Assembly: GCF_000226255.1 (NCBI RefSeq) | Contig: NZ_AGFG01000063.1 | Location: 23,857-87,856, forward strand | Direction of reading: 5' to 3' | Length of the DNA stretch: 64,000 bases | DNA from: Desulfovibrio sp. A2 | Lineage (GTDB): Bacteria; Desulfobacterota; Desulfovibrionia; Desulfovibrionales; Desulfovibrionaceae | Part shown: piece after piece, positions 51,748 through 59,812 of the stretch | Layout of the letters: each line of letters opens with the position of its first letter | How positions within the stretch are numbered: the first letter of the stretch is position 1 | The notes under the pieces: model-generated | Told to the model about the DNA's origin: nothing | The model's input: only the letters and a program-made list of their open reading frames with translations | The model's database searches: none | Made by a program: the position numbers and the translations under genes

Positions 51748-52269
51748 ATGATACGCGGTTTGATTCTGGGCGGCCTGTTCGTCCTGCTGCTCTACCTGCT
51801 GTTGCGCTACGTGTGGCGAACCCGCCCGGAAAGCCCGCGCGAGGTGCTGCGCGAGGAACTTTCGCGGCGGCGGGCCGTGGGTGAAAGCGCCACGGGCATG
51901 GCCGAGCGGCTGCGCGACGTGGCCCGCGAACGGCTGCGCCCGGTGGCGGCCGCCCTGGCCGACATGCGCGAGGAACTGCCCGAGGACCAGCGTTTTACGG
52001 TGCGGGACGACGGCGACACCCTGACCGTGCAGGCAGGAGAGCGCACCATCGTGGTCACCCACAACGCGCTCACCGTGCTGCTGGGCGAAGGGCCCGACGC
52101 GGACCATGCGGGCCGCGAGGGGGGGCGACGCCCCCTGCGGGACGAGCGCTACGGCATCCGCGTGGACGGGGCCCTCGAGGAGCATGCCGACCTTGCCGGA
52201 ACGGTGCGCCGTCTGGCCTCGCTCATCGCCGACGCGGTGGCCGGGCGGCCCGGCACGGCAGCCGGGTAG
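51748..52269 (+). CDS. Membrane-anchored protein of unknown function
   Basis: 173 residues. A single N-terminal membrane helix (LILGGLFVLLLYLLLRYVW) is followed by a charged helical segment (SPREVLREELSRRRAVGESA) and a small alpha-beta part (RFTVRDDGDTLTVQAGERTIVVTHNALTVLLG). A single-pass inner-membrane protein with a cytoplasmic tail is likely. No known domain recognised. The glutaredoxin gene starts 161 bp downstream. Confidence 0.65.
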   Translation: MIRGLILGGLFVLLLYLLLRYVWRTRPESPREVLREELSRRRAVGESATGMAERLRDVARERLRPVAAALADMREELPEDQRFTVRDDGDTLTVQAGERTIVVTHNALTVLLGEGPDADHAGREGGRRPLRDERYGIRVDGALEEHADLAGTVRRLASLIADAVAGRPGTAAG

Positions 52270-52430
52270 GCGCGGGCTGGCGTATCCGGCGGGGCCTGCG
52301 CGGGGTGGCCGCGCGCCCTTTCCCGCATGGCACGGCCCCCCGCCGGATTGTCACGCGGGGGCGCTGCTGCTAGGGTGCGACGACGGCACGCGACATCACA
52401 CGTCCTACACGACCGAGCGAGGTATGCATC

Positions 52431-52694
52431 ATGGCCGACGATTCCGGTGAAGTGAGACTGTACGCCCTGTCCACCTGCATTCACTGCAAGAACACCAAGC
52501 AATACCTCGAAGAACACGGCGTGGACTACAAGTGCGTGTTCGTGGACCAGCTGGAAGGCGACGAGCGCAAGGCTGTGCTGGAGGAAATCCGCACCCACAA
52601 CCCCAAGCTGTCCTTCCCCACGCTGGTTTGCGGCAATGGTCGCGTCATCGTGGGCTTTCACAAGGAAGACATCAAGGAGGCCCTGGATCTATGA
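52431..52694 (+). CDS. Glutaredoxin-like thiol protein
   Basis: 87 residues, thioredoxin fold. Active-site CIHC (LYALSTCIHCKNTKQYLEE, residues about 16-19), cis-proline region KLSFPTLVCGNGRVIVGF and C-terminal helix DIKEAL. It is probably a substrate or reductant partner of the ferredoxin-thioredoxin reductase subunit encoded next, whose start overlaps its stop (ATGA). The short form with CxHC is not classical GSH-dependent Grx. Confidence 0.9.
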   Translation: MADDSGEVRLYALSTCIHCKNTKQYLEEHGVDYKCVFVDQLEGDERKAVLEEIRTHNPKLSFPTLVCGNGRVIVGFHKEDIKEALDL

Positions 52695-53035
52695 GCGGAC
52701 CCGCCACAGCCCAATCGTTGTACGACATGCTGCGCAAGATTCAGGAACCCAAGGGCTACTTCTTCAACAAGGACATGGAGATGACCATGCCCCTGCTGGA
52801 AAGCCTGCTGGTGAACAGGCAGCGCTACGGCTACATGGCCTGCCCCTGCCGCCTGGCCCTTGGCGAATTCGAGAAGGACCGCGACATCGTCTGCCCCTGC
52901 GTGTACCGCGAGGACGACGTGAAGGAATTCGGAGCCTGCTTCTGCGGGCTGTACGTCTCGCAGGCCTGGAACGAAGACGAGATTCCCCATGACGTTGTGC
53001 CGGAGCGCAGGCCGCCGGAGAAGTTGTTCGGGTAG
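52691..53035 (+). CDS. Ferredoxin-thioredoxin reductase catalytic subunit
   Basis: 114 residues. FTR beta-chain cysteine pattern: GYMACPCRLALGE, IVCPCVYREDD and GACFCGLYVSQAW, giving CPC, CPC and CxC for the [4Fe-4S] cluster and redox disulfide. FTR transfers single electrons from ferredoxin to a dithiol protein. Coupled to the upstream glutaredoxin by a 4-bp overlap, it likely forms a two-gene redox unit. The stop codon (53033-53035) is inside the left outer arm of a palindromic element. Confidence 0.93.
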   Translation: MSGPATAQSLYDMLRKIQEPKGYFFNKDMEMTMPLLESLLVNRQRYGYMACPCRLALGEFEKDRDIVCPCVYREDDVKEFGACFCGLYVSQAWNEDEIPHDVVPERRPPEKLFG

Positions 53036-53302
53036 GTGGGGTGGCCGCAAGGTGCCTTTTGCCCTCTGCCGTCCGACCCGAAGGGTGCGGAGCATGCCCG
53101 TTGGGCGAGCTTGCGAGTCCTACGGGCATCGTGCGCAGAGCGGTCAGCGTGTTTTTTTATTCCGGTCGAGTACCACAAACGTACGCGCTGCGGTCCTCAT
53201 CCGTAAGGTTCGCGTTGCTCACCCAACGGCTGAGGCACTCCCTCCATAAAAAAGCACGCTTCCTCGGCAGAGAACAAAAATCCCTCTTGCGGCACCCCAC
53301 CT
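53034..53302. repeat. Nested palindrome with two family II cores (copies D and E)
   Basis: Outer arms AGGTGGGGTGGCCGCAA (53034-53050) and TTGCGGCACCCCACCT (53287-53302) pair fully except one bulged base; the left arm includes the ftr stop codon. Inside are core E (53094-53129, minus orientation, ATGCCCGT / ACGGGCAT), then arms AGCGTGTTTTTTTAT (53146-53160) and ATAAAAAAGCACGCT (53246-53260, 14 of 15) enclosing core D (53201-53229, CCGTAAGGT / ACCCAACGG). No gene lies here. Confidence 0.85.
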
Positions 53303-53340
53303 GAAGCAGTGCTTTGGCATACCGTTTAGCAAAACTGAAA

Positions 53341-53377
53341 CGCCGCCGGATTCCCTCGGGAATCCGGCGGCGCTTTT
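53341..53377. terminator. Bidirectional terminator between ftr and pfkB
   Basis: CGCCGCCGGATTCCC pairs perfectly with GGGAATCCGGCGGCG over 15 bp. A CTTTT follows on the plus strand and TTTCAGTTTTG on the minus strand, so it can serve both converging transcripts. Confidence 0.85.
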
Positions 53378-53406
53378 CGTGGCGGATATGTCGTGTGCGT
53401 GAGGCC

Positions 53407-54333
53407 CTACCCGCCGAACGCGGCCGCATGCCGCGCCGCGAACTGCTCCGGCGTGAAGGCGTGTTCCTGGGTGCCGTAGTGCTCCACGCAGAAGCTGGCG
53501 CAGGTTGCGCCCATGCGGGCCGCCTCAGTCACGTCCTTGCCGTCCACCAGGCCCTTGATGAGCCCCGCGCGGTAGGCGTCGCCCGCGCCGGTGGGGTCGG
53601 CCACGCGGTCGGCCTTCACGGCGGGCACCAGCACCGGGCTGCCGTTGTCGATGCGCGACCCGTGCTCGGACATGGTGGTGATGATCCACCCGGTGCGTTC
53701 CAGCAGTTCCGCCTTGGTGCGCCCGGTGGCCTTCATGATCATTTCCAGTTCGTAGTCATTGGTGACCAGCATGTGCGCGCCGCAGATGGCCTCGTACAGC
53801 TGGTCGCCGGACAGGGCGGGAATCTGTTGGCCGGGGTCGAAGATGTAGCGCACCCCGCGTTCGCGGAACATGCGCGGCAGGCCCACCATGTCGTCCACGT
53901 TGCCGGGCGAGACGATGGCGATGTCGGCCTTCGCGTTCAGCGCGGGGAAGGGGTATTCGCACGGAAAGCGCATGGCCGCCGGGTTGAAGCCGGTGATCTG
54001 GTTGTCGCTCTGGTCGGTGGTGATGTAGGCCCCGGCGGTGAACTGGTCGTCCAGCCTGCGGATGCCGTCCTGCGGCAGGCCCAGCTTGTCCAGTTCCTCG
54101 GCGTAGCGGTCGAAGTCCTTGCCCACGCAGCACAGGATGTGCGGCTTTTCGCCAAGCAGGGCCAGGCTGTATGCGATGTTGCCCGCCGTGCCGCCGCGCT
54201 TTTCCTCCAGCCGGTCTATGAGAAAGCACACGTTCAGGATGTGTATCTTTTCCGGCAGGATGTGGTCCGCGAACTTGCCGGGAAAATTCATGATGCGGTC
54301 GTAGGCGATGGACCCGGAAACGTAGATGGACAT
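53407..54333 (-). CDS. PfkB-family carbohydrate kinase (adenosine kinase-like)
   Basis: 308 residues, ribokinase fold. Substrate lid MSIYVSGSIAYDRIMNFPGKF and KRGGTAGNIAYSLALLGEKP; ATP/anion-hole signature ADPTGAGDAYRAGLIKGL with the catalytic Asp (about residue 254). The N-terminus resembles adenosine kinases of the Desulfovibrio/Thermotoga type rather than fructokinase. It follows cutA with no gap (1 bp). Substrate not settled. Confidence 0.87.
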   Translation of the reverse strand: MSIYVSGSIAYDRIMNFPGKFADHILPEKIHILNVCFLIDRLEEKRGGTAGNIAYSLALLGEKPHILCCVGKDFDRYAEELDKLGLPQDGIRRLDDQFTAGAYITTDQSDNQITGFNPAAMRFPCEYPFPALNAKADIAIVSPGNVDDMVGLPRMFRERGVRYIFDPGQQIPALSGDQLYEAICGAHMLVTNDYELEMIMKATGRTKAELLERTGWIITTMSEHGSRIDNGSPVLVPAVKADRVADPTGAGDAYRAGLIKGLVDGKDVTEAARMGATCASFCVEHYGTQEHAFTPEQFAARHAAAFGG

Positions 54334-54334
54334 G

Positions 54335-54655
54335 CTATGGCTCCTTGCGGGTTACTTCGTCGATCCAGCCGAGAAATGCCGCGCTGCCGCCGGTGATGGG
54401 CAGGGCCACCACGCAGGGCACCTCGTAGGGGTGCAGTTGCAGCACCGCCTCGGTCAGGGCGGGCACCAGGGCGTCGGTGGTCTTGGCGATGAACGCGGTT
54501 TCGGTTTCGGTCTGGATGTCGCCCGCCCAGTGGTAGATGGAGCGGATGGCCCCCAGCACGTTGACGCACGCGGCCAGGCGCCGCTCCACCAGTGTGCGGC
54601 CGATGCGCTCGGCTTCTTCCGGGTTCGGGGCCGTCATGTACACGATGACCGCCAT
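54335..54655 (-). CDS. cutA: Divalent-cation tolerance protein CutA
   Basis: 106 residues from the ATG at 54655 preceded by GGAGG. Ferredoxin-like trimeric CutA1: AVIVYMTAPNPEEAERIGRTLVERRLAACVNVLG, IYHWAGDIQTETETAFIAKTT and LHPYEVPCVVALPI. Linked to copper tolerance in E. coli, though the true role is uncertain. First gene of a cutA-pfkB pair. Confidence 0.95.
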   Translation of the reverse strand: MAVIVYMTAPNPEEAERIGRTLVERRLAACVNVLGAIRSIYHWAGDIQTETETAFIAKTTDALVPALTEAVLQLHPYEVPCVVALPITGGSAAFLGWIDEVTRKEP

Positions 54656-55055
54656 GGTGACCTCCTGCGCTGGCGTGGGTAGCGCCCGCCCGCGTTCGTG
54701 GTTCGCGCGGGGCGGGATGGCGTGCGCGGCGCGCCGCACATGTGCATAGCGAAGAAGCCACCGCACGGCAACGCGACGCGCACGGTTTCGGCACGGGAAT
54801 GTCGCGGAAAGACCGAACGCGGCAGGCGGCAGGCCGTGCCGGGGGGCAGGTGCTGCCGGGAGCGGCGCTGCCCGCGCATTCCCCGGTTCATCCGGCCTTC
54901 GCGGCGTGGTTGCGGGGCGCGGCGCGGCATGGCATATACTGGCGGCCGCGCGAATGACGGGGCCGTTGCATGGCTTGTCCCCCCTGTCTTCCGTTCCCCC
55001 GCCCGCCTTTTCCGCTGATCGTCCGCCGCGCGCACATCCCTTCACGGAGCCTTTC

Positions 55056-55823
55056 ATGCAGACCGCCGACCGCGCGGCCAGGGTGCTCGAACTCCTGCGC
55101 CTGCGCTACCCCACCCGCGAAACGCACCTGGTGGCCCGCAACGCCTGGGAACTGCTGGTGGCCACGGTGCTGGCCGCCCAGTGCACCGACGTGCGCGTGA
55201 ACCAGGTCACCCCCGGCCTGTTCGGCCGCTGGCCTGGACCGGCAGAGCTTGCCCGCGCCACGCAGGAAGAGCTGGAGGAGGTCATCCACTCCACCGGGTT
55301 CTACCGCAACAAGGCCGCCAACCTGCTGGGCGCGGCCCGCCGCGTGGCCGAAGTGCACGGCGGCGAGGTGCCGCGCACCATGGCCGAACTGGTGCAACTG
55401 CCGGGCGTGGCCCGCAAGACCGCCAACGTGGTGCTGTGGGGGGCCTACGGCATCAACGAGGGCATCGCGGTGGACACCCACGTCAAGCGCATCGCGTTCC
55501 GGCTGGGCTTTACCGAATCCGTGGACCCGGTGCAGATCGAGCGCGACCTGGTGGCCCTTTTCCCGCAGGATGCCTGGGGCGACGTGAACCACATGCTGGT
55601 GTGGTTCGGCCGCCATGTGTGCGACGCCCGCGCCCCCCGCTGCGGCGAATGCGAGATGATCGAGGTCTGCCCGCGTCACGGGGTGGGGCAGAAGGATGGC
55701 GCGGCCGCGAAACCACGGGGCACGCAGCGCGCAGCAAGCGCGCGGGGCGCGGGCAGGTCCGCCCGGACGGCCGCCGCCAAGCCCCGCACCGGCGGCAAGC
55801 CCCGTTCGGGCGGCAAGCCATGA
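55056..55823 (+). CDS. nth: Endonuclease III
   Basis: 255 residues from the ATG at 55056. DNA glycosylase/AP lyase for oxidised pyrimidines. Helix-hairpin-helix LPGVARKTANVVLW holds the catalytic Lys; Asp is in VDTHVKRIAFRLG. The [4Fe-4S] motif C-x6-C-x2-C-x5-C is in VCDARAPRCGECEMIEVC. A basic Lys/Arg/Ala tail of about 50 residues (RAASARGAGRSARTAAAKPR) is unusual and may help DNA binding. The stop overlaps the next start (ATGA). Confidence 0.95.
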   Translation: MQTADRAARVLELLRLRYPTRETHLVARNAWELLVATVLAAQCTDVRVNQVTPGLFGRWPGPAELARATQEELEEVIHSTGFYRNKAANLLGAARRVAEVHGGEVPRTMAELVQLPGVARKTANVVLWGAYGINEGIAVDTHVKRIAFRLGFTESVDPVQIERDLVALFPQDAWGDVNHMLVWFGRHVCDARAPRCGECEMIEVCPRHGVGQKDGAAAKPRGTQRAASARGAGRSARTAAAKPRTGGKPRSGGKP

Positions 55824-56653
55824 TCACCTCCACCTTCCGCCACCTGCCCGGCGTGGGCGCGGCCTTCGAGGAACGCCTGTGGCGCGCGGGCTGCCTTACC
55901 TGGCAGGACGCCGCGGCGCGCGGCGACATTCCCTGCCGCCGGTACGAGGCGGGCACCTTCTCCACGGGCGTGGCGGATTCGCACGCCCGCCTCGCGGCGG
56001 GCGACGCCGCGTGGTTCGGCCAGCGCCTGGGCGCGGCGGACCAGTGGCGGCTGTTCGCCGCCTTCCGCCATCAGGCGGCCTACGTGGACATCGAAACCAC
56101 CGGTCTCGGCTGGCCGGAATCGCACATCACCACCATCGCCCTGTGGGACGGGAGCGAACTGCGCACTTACGTGCACGGCGAAAACCTGGACGACTTCGCC
56201 GACGACATCGGGGCCTACAAGCTGCTGGTCACCTTCAACGGGCGCGGGTTCGACGCGCCGTTCATCGAGCAGACCTTTCGCCAGAAGCTGGACATGGCCC
56301 ACCTGGACCTGCGCTGGGTGCTGAAGCCGCTGGGCTACTCCGGTGGGCTGAAGCGGTTGGAACGGGCCTTCGGGCTTGATCGCGGCGCGCTGACCGGGGT
56401 GGACGGCTACACCGCCGTGCTGCTGTGGCGCCTTTGGCAGGACAGCGGCGACGCGCGCGCCCTGGAAACCCTGCTGGCCTACAACGCAGAGGACGTGCTG
56501 ACCCTGGAGCCGCTGGCGGTGCACGCCTACAACGCGCACCTGTCCGGGCTGCCCGCCCTGCCGGAGCACCCGCTGCCGCAGTGCGGCCGGGCGGGGAATC
56601 CCTTTTCCGCCTCGCCAGAGGTGCTGCGCAAGGTGGGCGTGCGGGGCGCGTGA
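55820..56653 (+). CDS. RNase H-fold exonuclease-like protein (YprB type)
   Basis: 277 residues. DEDD-type 3'-5' exonuclease pattern: AAYVDIETTGLG (DxE, about residue 88), LVTFNGRGFDAPFIEQTF, and YNAEDVLTLEPLAVHAYN with the third acidic residue. Similar to YprB ribonuclease H-like domains found in Firmicutes and Deltaproteobacteria. Its coupling to nth (4-bp overlap) suggests a nucleic-acid repair or processing role. The exact substrate is unknown. Confidence 0.82.
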   Translation: MITSTFRHLPGVGAAFEERLWRAGCLTWQDAAARGDIPCRRYEAGTFSTGVADSHARLAAGDAAWFGQRLGAADQWRLFAAFRHQAAYVDIETTGLGWPESHITTIALWDGSELRTYVHGENLDDFADDIGAYKLLVTFNGRGFDAPFIEQTFRQKLDMAHLDLRWVLKPLGYSGGLKRLERAFGLDRGALTGVDGYTAVLLWRLWQDSGDARALETLLAYNAEDVLTLEPLAVHAYNAHLSGLPALPEHPLPQCGRAGNPFSASPEVLRKVGVRGA

Positions 56654-56822
56654 TCGCCGCCGTCATCCCCTCCCCGGCCCGTGCCGGATGTCTTTTTCCG
56701 CGCCCTCCCCGCCGTGCCACGGCAGGGAGGGCTATATTGTTGCGCCCAACGCGGAAAAACAATTGCCCACGGCACGCCGTGTGGCATATTGGGGCGTACG
56801 TCACGACCTTTCAGGGGGGCAC

Positions 56823-57794
56823 ATGAGCCAGACCAACATCCTGCTGGAATCGGGCACCAACGAGCTCGAAATCATCGAATTCTACATCGAGGAAGATCTG
56901 CCGGGGGGCAAGGTGTACCGGGGATATTACGGCATGAACGTGGCCAAGGTGCTGGAAATCATCCGGCGGCCCACGGTCACGGGAGTGCCCAGCAAGCACC
57001 ACCCGGCGGCGCTGGGCACCTTCAACCTGCGCGGTCGCGTGCTGCCCCTGGTGGACCTGGGCGGGTGGCTGGGCAAGCAGGTGGTGGCCAGCGATTCGCT
57101 GAAGGTCATCGTGTCCGAGTTCAGCGGCATGGTCACCGCGTTCCTGGTTTCCGGGGTCACGCGTATCCACCGCCTGAGCTGGAGCCAGGTGGAGGCCCCC
57201 GACTCGCACATGCAGACCTACAGCGGCCAGTCGGTCATCGGGGTGGTGCGCTTCGAGGATCGCATCGTGTTCCTGCTGGACATGGAGAAGATCGTGGCCT
57301 CCATGAATCCCCGGGCGGACATGGGCGCGACGCTGGAGGTTGCGGAACCGACGGTGACCCTGTCCGAAGACTGGCATGTGCTCATCGCCGACGATTCCTC
57401 GGCCATCCGCAACATGATCGGCAGCACGCTGGAGAAGGCGGGCTTTCGCGTCACCCGCACCAGCAGCGGGCGCGAGGCGTGGGACGTGCTGTGCGGCTGG
57501 CGCAAGCGCGCGGAAGATGAGCGCAAACACATCTACGACTACGTGAACCTGGTGGTGTCGGACATAGAGATGCCCGAGATGGACGGCCACAACCTGACCC
57601 GCCGCATCAAGGATGACCCCGTGCTGCAACGGCTGCCGGTGGTGCTGTTCTCTTCGCTGATCACCGACGCGCTGCGCCACAAGGGCGCCGCCGTTGGCGC
57701 GGACGACCAGATTTCCAAGCCCGATCTGCCCGGCCTTACCGGACGGGTGCGCGGGCTGATCGAGCGTTCGCGCCAGCCGTCCACCACGGCGTGA
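56823..57794 (+). CDS. cheV: Chemotaxis protein CheV
   Basis: 323 residues from the ATG at 56823 with AGGGGGG upstream. N-terminal CheW-like coupling domain (ELEIIEFYIEEDLPGGKVYR, GTFNLRGRVLPLVDLGGWLG) and C-terminal receiver domain (HVLIADDSSAIRNMIGSTLE, phospho-acceptor region VVSDIEMPEMDGHNLTRR, then VVLFSSLITDA and lysine in DQISKPDLP). CheV links receptors to CheA and acts in adaptation. Monocistronic by context. Confidence 0.95.
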   Translation: MSQTNILLESGTNELEIIEFYIEEDLPGGKVYRGYYGMNVAKVLEIIRRPTVTGVPSKHHPAALGTFNLRGRVLPLVDLGGWLGKQVVASDSLKVIVSEFSGMVTAFLVSGVTRIHRLSWSQVEAPDSHMQTYSGQSVIGVVRFEDRIVFLLDMEKIVASMNPRADMGATLEVAEPTVTLSEDWHVLIADDSSAIRNMIGSTLEKAGFRVTRTSSGREAWDVLCGWRKRAEDERKHIYDYVNLVVSDIEMPEMDGHNLTRRIKDDPVLQRLPVVLFSSLITDALRHKGAAVGADDQISKPDLPGLTGRVRGLIERSRQPSTTA

Positions 57795-58042
57795 CGCGCG
57801 AAGCGCCTGTGCGGGCGGCCATCCGGCAGGGGCGGGCGCGACGCCCCGCGCGCGTCGGCTAACGGTATTTCCATATTTTCGCGGGCATGCTACCGTCACT
57901 GCCGTTCCGTGAAGCGGTGCGCCCGGATGTCCGGGCACGCGCATTCAGGCAGCACGTTCGGGCCGCGTCCTGCTTGCATGGCCGACGCCATGCGGTGCGG
58001 CGGCGATGATGCCGCGGCGGCCGACGCGAAAGGGGGGAGATG

Positions 58043-58375
58043 ATGGAACGCAGACGCCACGCGCGCATCTTTCTGAAGGCCTACGGGTTGAACCAGTCCT
58101 GCCGTCTGCATATGGACGGCATGGACCGCGTCGCCCGGATCATCGACATAAGTCCCGGCGGCTCTCGCCTGCTGCTGGACGATGGCGGCCCCATGCCCGC
58201 GCACGGCGCGCGCGGCGTGCTGCTGCGGGGCGAGAACTTTCGGCTGGCCTACCTGGTGGACGTGGCCTACACGGTGGCCTGGATCAACGGCGAGGAATTC
58301 GGGGCCAGCTTCGACGTGGACCTGGACGCTTCGGTGTCGGGTCTGCAGGCCGACCTGGCGGACCTTGCGGGGTAG
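58043..58375 (+). CDS. PilZ-domain protein
   Basis: 110 residues from the second of two adjacent ATGs, which is better spaced from AAAGGGGGGAG. PilZ c-di-GMP motifs: ERRRHARIFL (RxxxR type) at the N-terminus and DISPGGSRLLLD (D/NxSxxG) at about residues 37-48. It binds c-di-GMP and may affect motility or surface glycans. It follows cheV by about 250 bp without a terminator in between that I can see. Confidence 0.88.
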   Translation: MERRRHARIFLKAYGLNQSCRLHMDGMDRVARIIDISPGGSRLLLDDGGPMPAHGARGVLLRGENFRLAYLVDVAYTVAWINGEEFGASFDVDLDASVSGLQADLADLAG

Positions 58376-58438
58376 CGTCAGGAGCGGCAGGGCAGGCACG
58401 CCTGCCGGGGGCGGCGGGCCGCCACATTCACGCACGCA

Positions 58439-58468
58439 AAAGGGCGGGGAGCATGCTCCCCGCCCTTG
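58439..58468 (-). terminator. Terminator between pilZ and metK
   Basis: AAGGGCGGGGAGC pairs perfectly with GCTCCCCGCCCTT. On the minus strand the stem is followed by TTTTGCG, matching a metK terminator; plus-strand use for pilZ is also possible. Confidence 0.85.
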
Positions 58469-58525
58469 TCGTTTCATGGCGCCGCGCAACGGCGCCGCAT
58501 GGCGGCCGTGTCTATCTGGCTTTCG

Positions 58526-59695
58526 CTAGATCTTGGCGGCGGTGCGCAGGTCGGCCACGGCGTCGCACTGCTCCCAGGTGAACTCGGGCAGTTCGCGGCC
58601 GAAGTGGCCGTAGCAGGTGGTCTTGCTGTAGATGGGGCGGTTCAGGTCAAGGCGCTTGATGATGTGGTAGGGGCGCAGGTCGAACACTTCGCGCACGGCG
58701 CGGGTGAGCACCTCGTCCGACAGCTCGCTGCTGCCCAGCGAGGACACCAGCACGGAAACCGGCTCGGCCACGCCGATGCAGTAGGCGATCTGCACTTCGC
58801 ACTTGGGGGCAAGGCCAGCCTTGACCACGTTCTTGGCGATGTAGCGGCCCATGTACGCGCCGGAACGGTCCACCTTGGAGGCGTCCTTGCCCGAGAACGC
58901 GCCGCCGCCGTGGTGGCCCGCGCCGCCGTAGGTGTCCTGGATGATCTTGCGGCCGGTGAGGCCGCAGTCGCCCATGGGGCCGCCGACCACGAACCGGCCG
59001 GTGGTGTTGATGAAGATTTCGCAGTCGTCGGCCATCAGACCCTCGGGCAGCGTCTTCTTGATCACTTCCTCGATGATGCCCTCGCGGATGGTGGCGTTGG
59101 ACACGTTGTCGGCATGCTGCGACGAGACGACCACGTTGTTGATGTGCACGGGCTTGCCGTCCACGTATTCGAACGAGACCTGGGTCTTGCCGTCGGGCCG
59201 CAGGAAGTCGAGGATGCCGTCCTTGCGCACCTTGGTCAGGCGCTGCGACAGCTGGTGCGCCCAGTAGATGGGGGCGGGCATGAGGGTGGGGGTTTCATCG
59301 CAGGCGAAGCCGAACATCATGCCCTGGTCGCCCGCGCCCTGGTCTTCGGGGTTGCCCCGGTCCACGCCCTGGGCGATGTCGCCCGACTGCTTGTCGATGG
59401 AGGAGATGACCGCGCAGGTCTTCCAGTCGAAGCCCATGTCCGAGCTGTTGTAGCCGATGTTCTGGATGGTCGAGCGCACCACCTCGGGCAGGTCGGCGAA
59501 ACCCTTGGTGCGGATTTCACCGGCGATGAAGGCCATGCCGGTGGTCACCAGCGTTTCGCAGGCCACGCGGGACATGGGGTCCTGCGCCAGCAGCACGTCG
59601 AGCACGGCGTCGGAAATCTGGTCGGCGACCTTGTCGGGGTGGCCTTCGGTGACGGACTCGGACGTGAAGAAGTAGCGGCCTTTTCCGGGAATCAT
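58526..59695 (-). CDS. metK: S-adenosylmethionine synthetase
   Basis: 389 residues, standard length. Makes SAM from ATP and methionine. Signatures: [20 protein letters not shown] at the start, [23 protein letters not shown], and the [20 protein letters not shown] loop. The 117-bp upstream gap (to panC) has no recognisable SAM riboswitch. SAM is also the cofactor for the radical SAM enzymes of the heme cluster, but no physical link is implied. Confidence 0.97.
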   Translation of the reverse strand: MIPGKGRYFFTSESVTEGHPDKVADQISDAVLDVLLAQDPMSRVACETLVTTGMAFIAGEIRTKGFADLPEVVRSTIQNIGYNSSDMGFDWKTCAVISSIDKQSGDIAQGVDRGNPEDQGAGDQGMMFGFACDETPTLMPAPIYWAHQLSQRLTKVRKDGILDFLRPDGKTQVSFEYVDGKPVHINNVVVSSQHADNVSNATIREGIIEEVIKKTLPEGLMADDCEIFINTTGRFVVGGPMGDCGLTGRKIIQDTYGGAGHHGGGAFSGKDASKVDRSGAYMGRYIAKNVVKAGLAPKCEVQIAYCIGVAEPVSVLVSSLGSSELSDEVLTRAVREVFDLRPYHIIKRLDLNRPIYSKTTCYGHFGRELPEFTWEQCDAVADLRTAAKI

Positions 59696-59812
59696 GCGGT
59701 CCTCCTGGTGATGCGCGCGTGGTCCCGGCGTCTTTGCCCGGCGATGGATGCCGGGCGCTGCGGGCGCGGGCGCGGTTCTGTGCGTCGGTTGCGGTTGTCG
59801 GGCGCGGGCGGG

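Noticed and set aside
59696..59812. SAM riboswitch before metK
   Set aside because: The gap is only 117 bp and shows none of the conserved SAM-I/II/IV elements.
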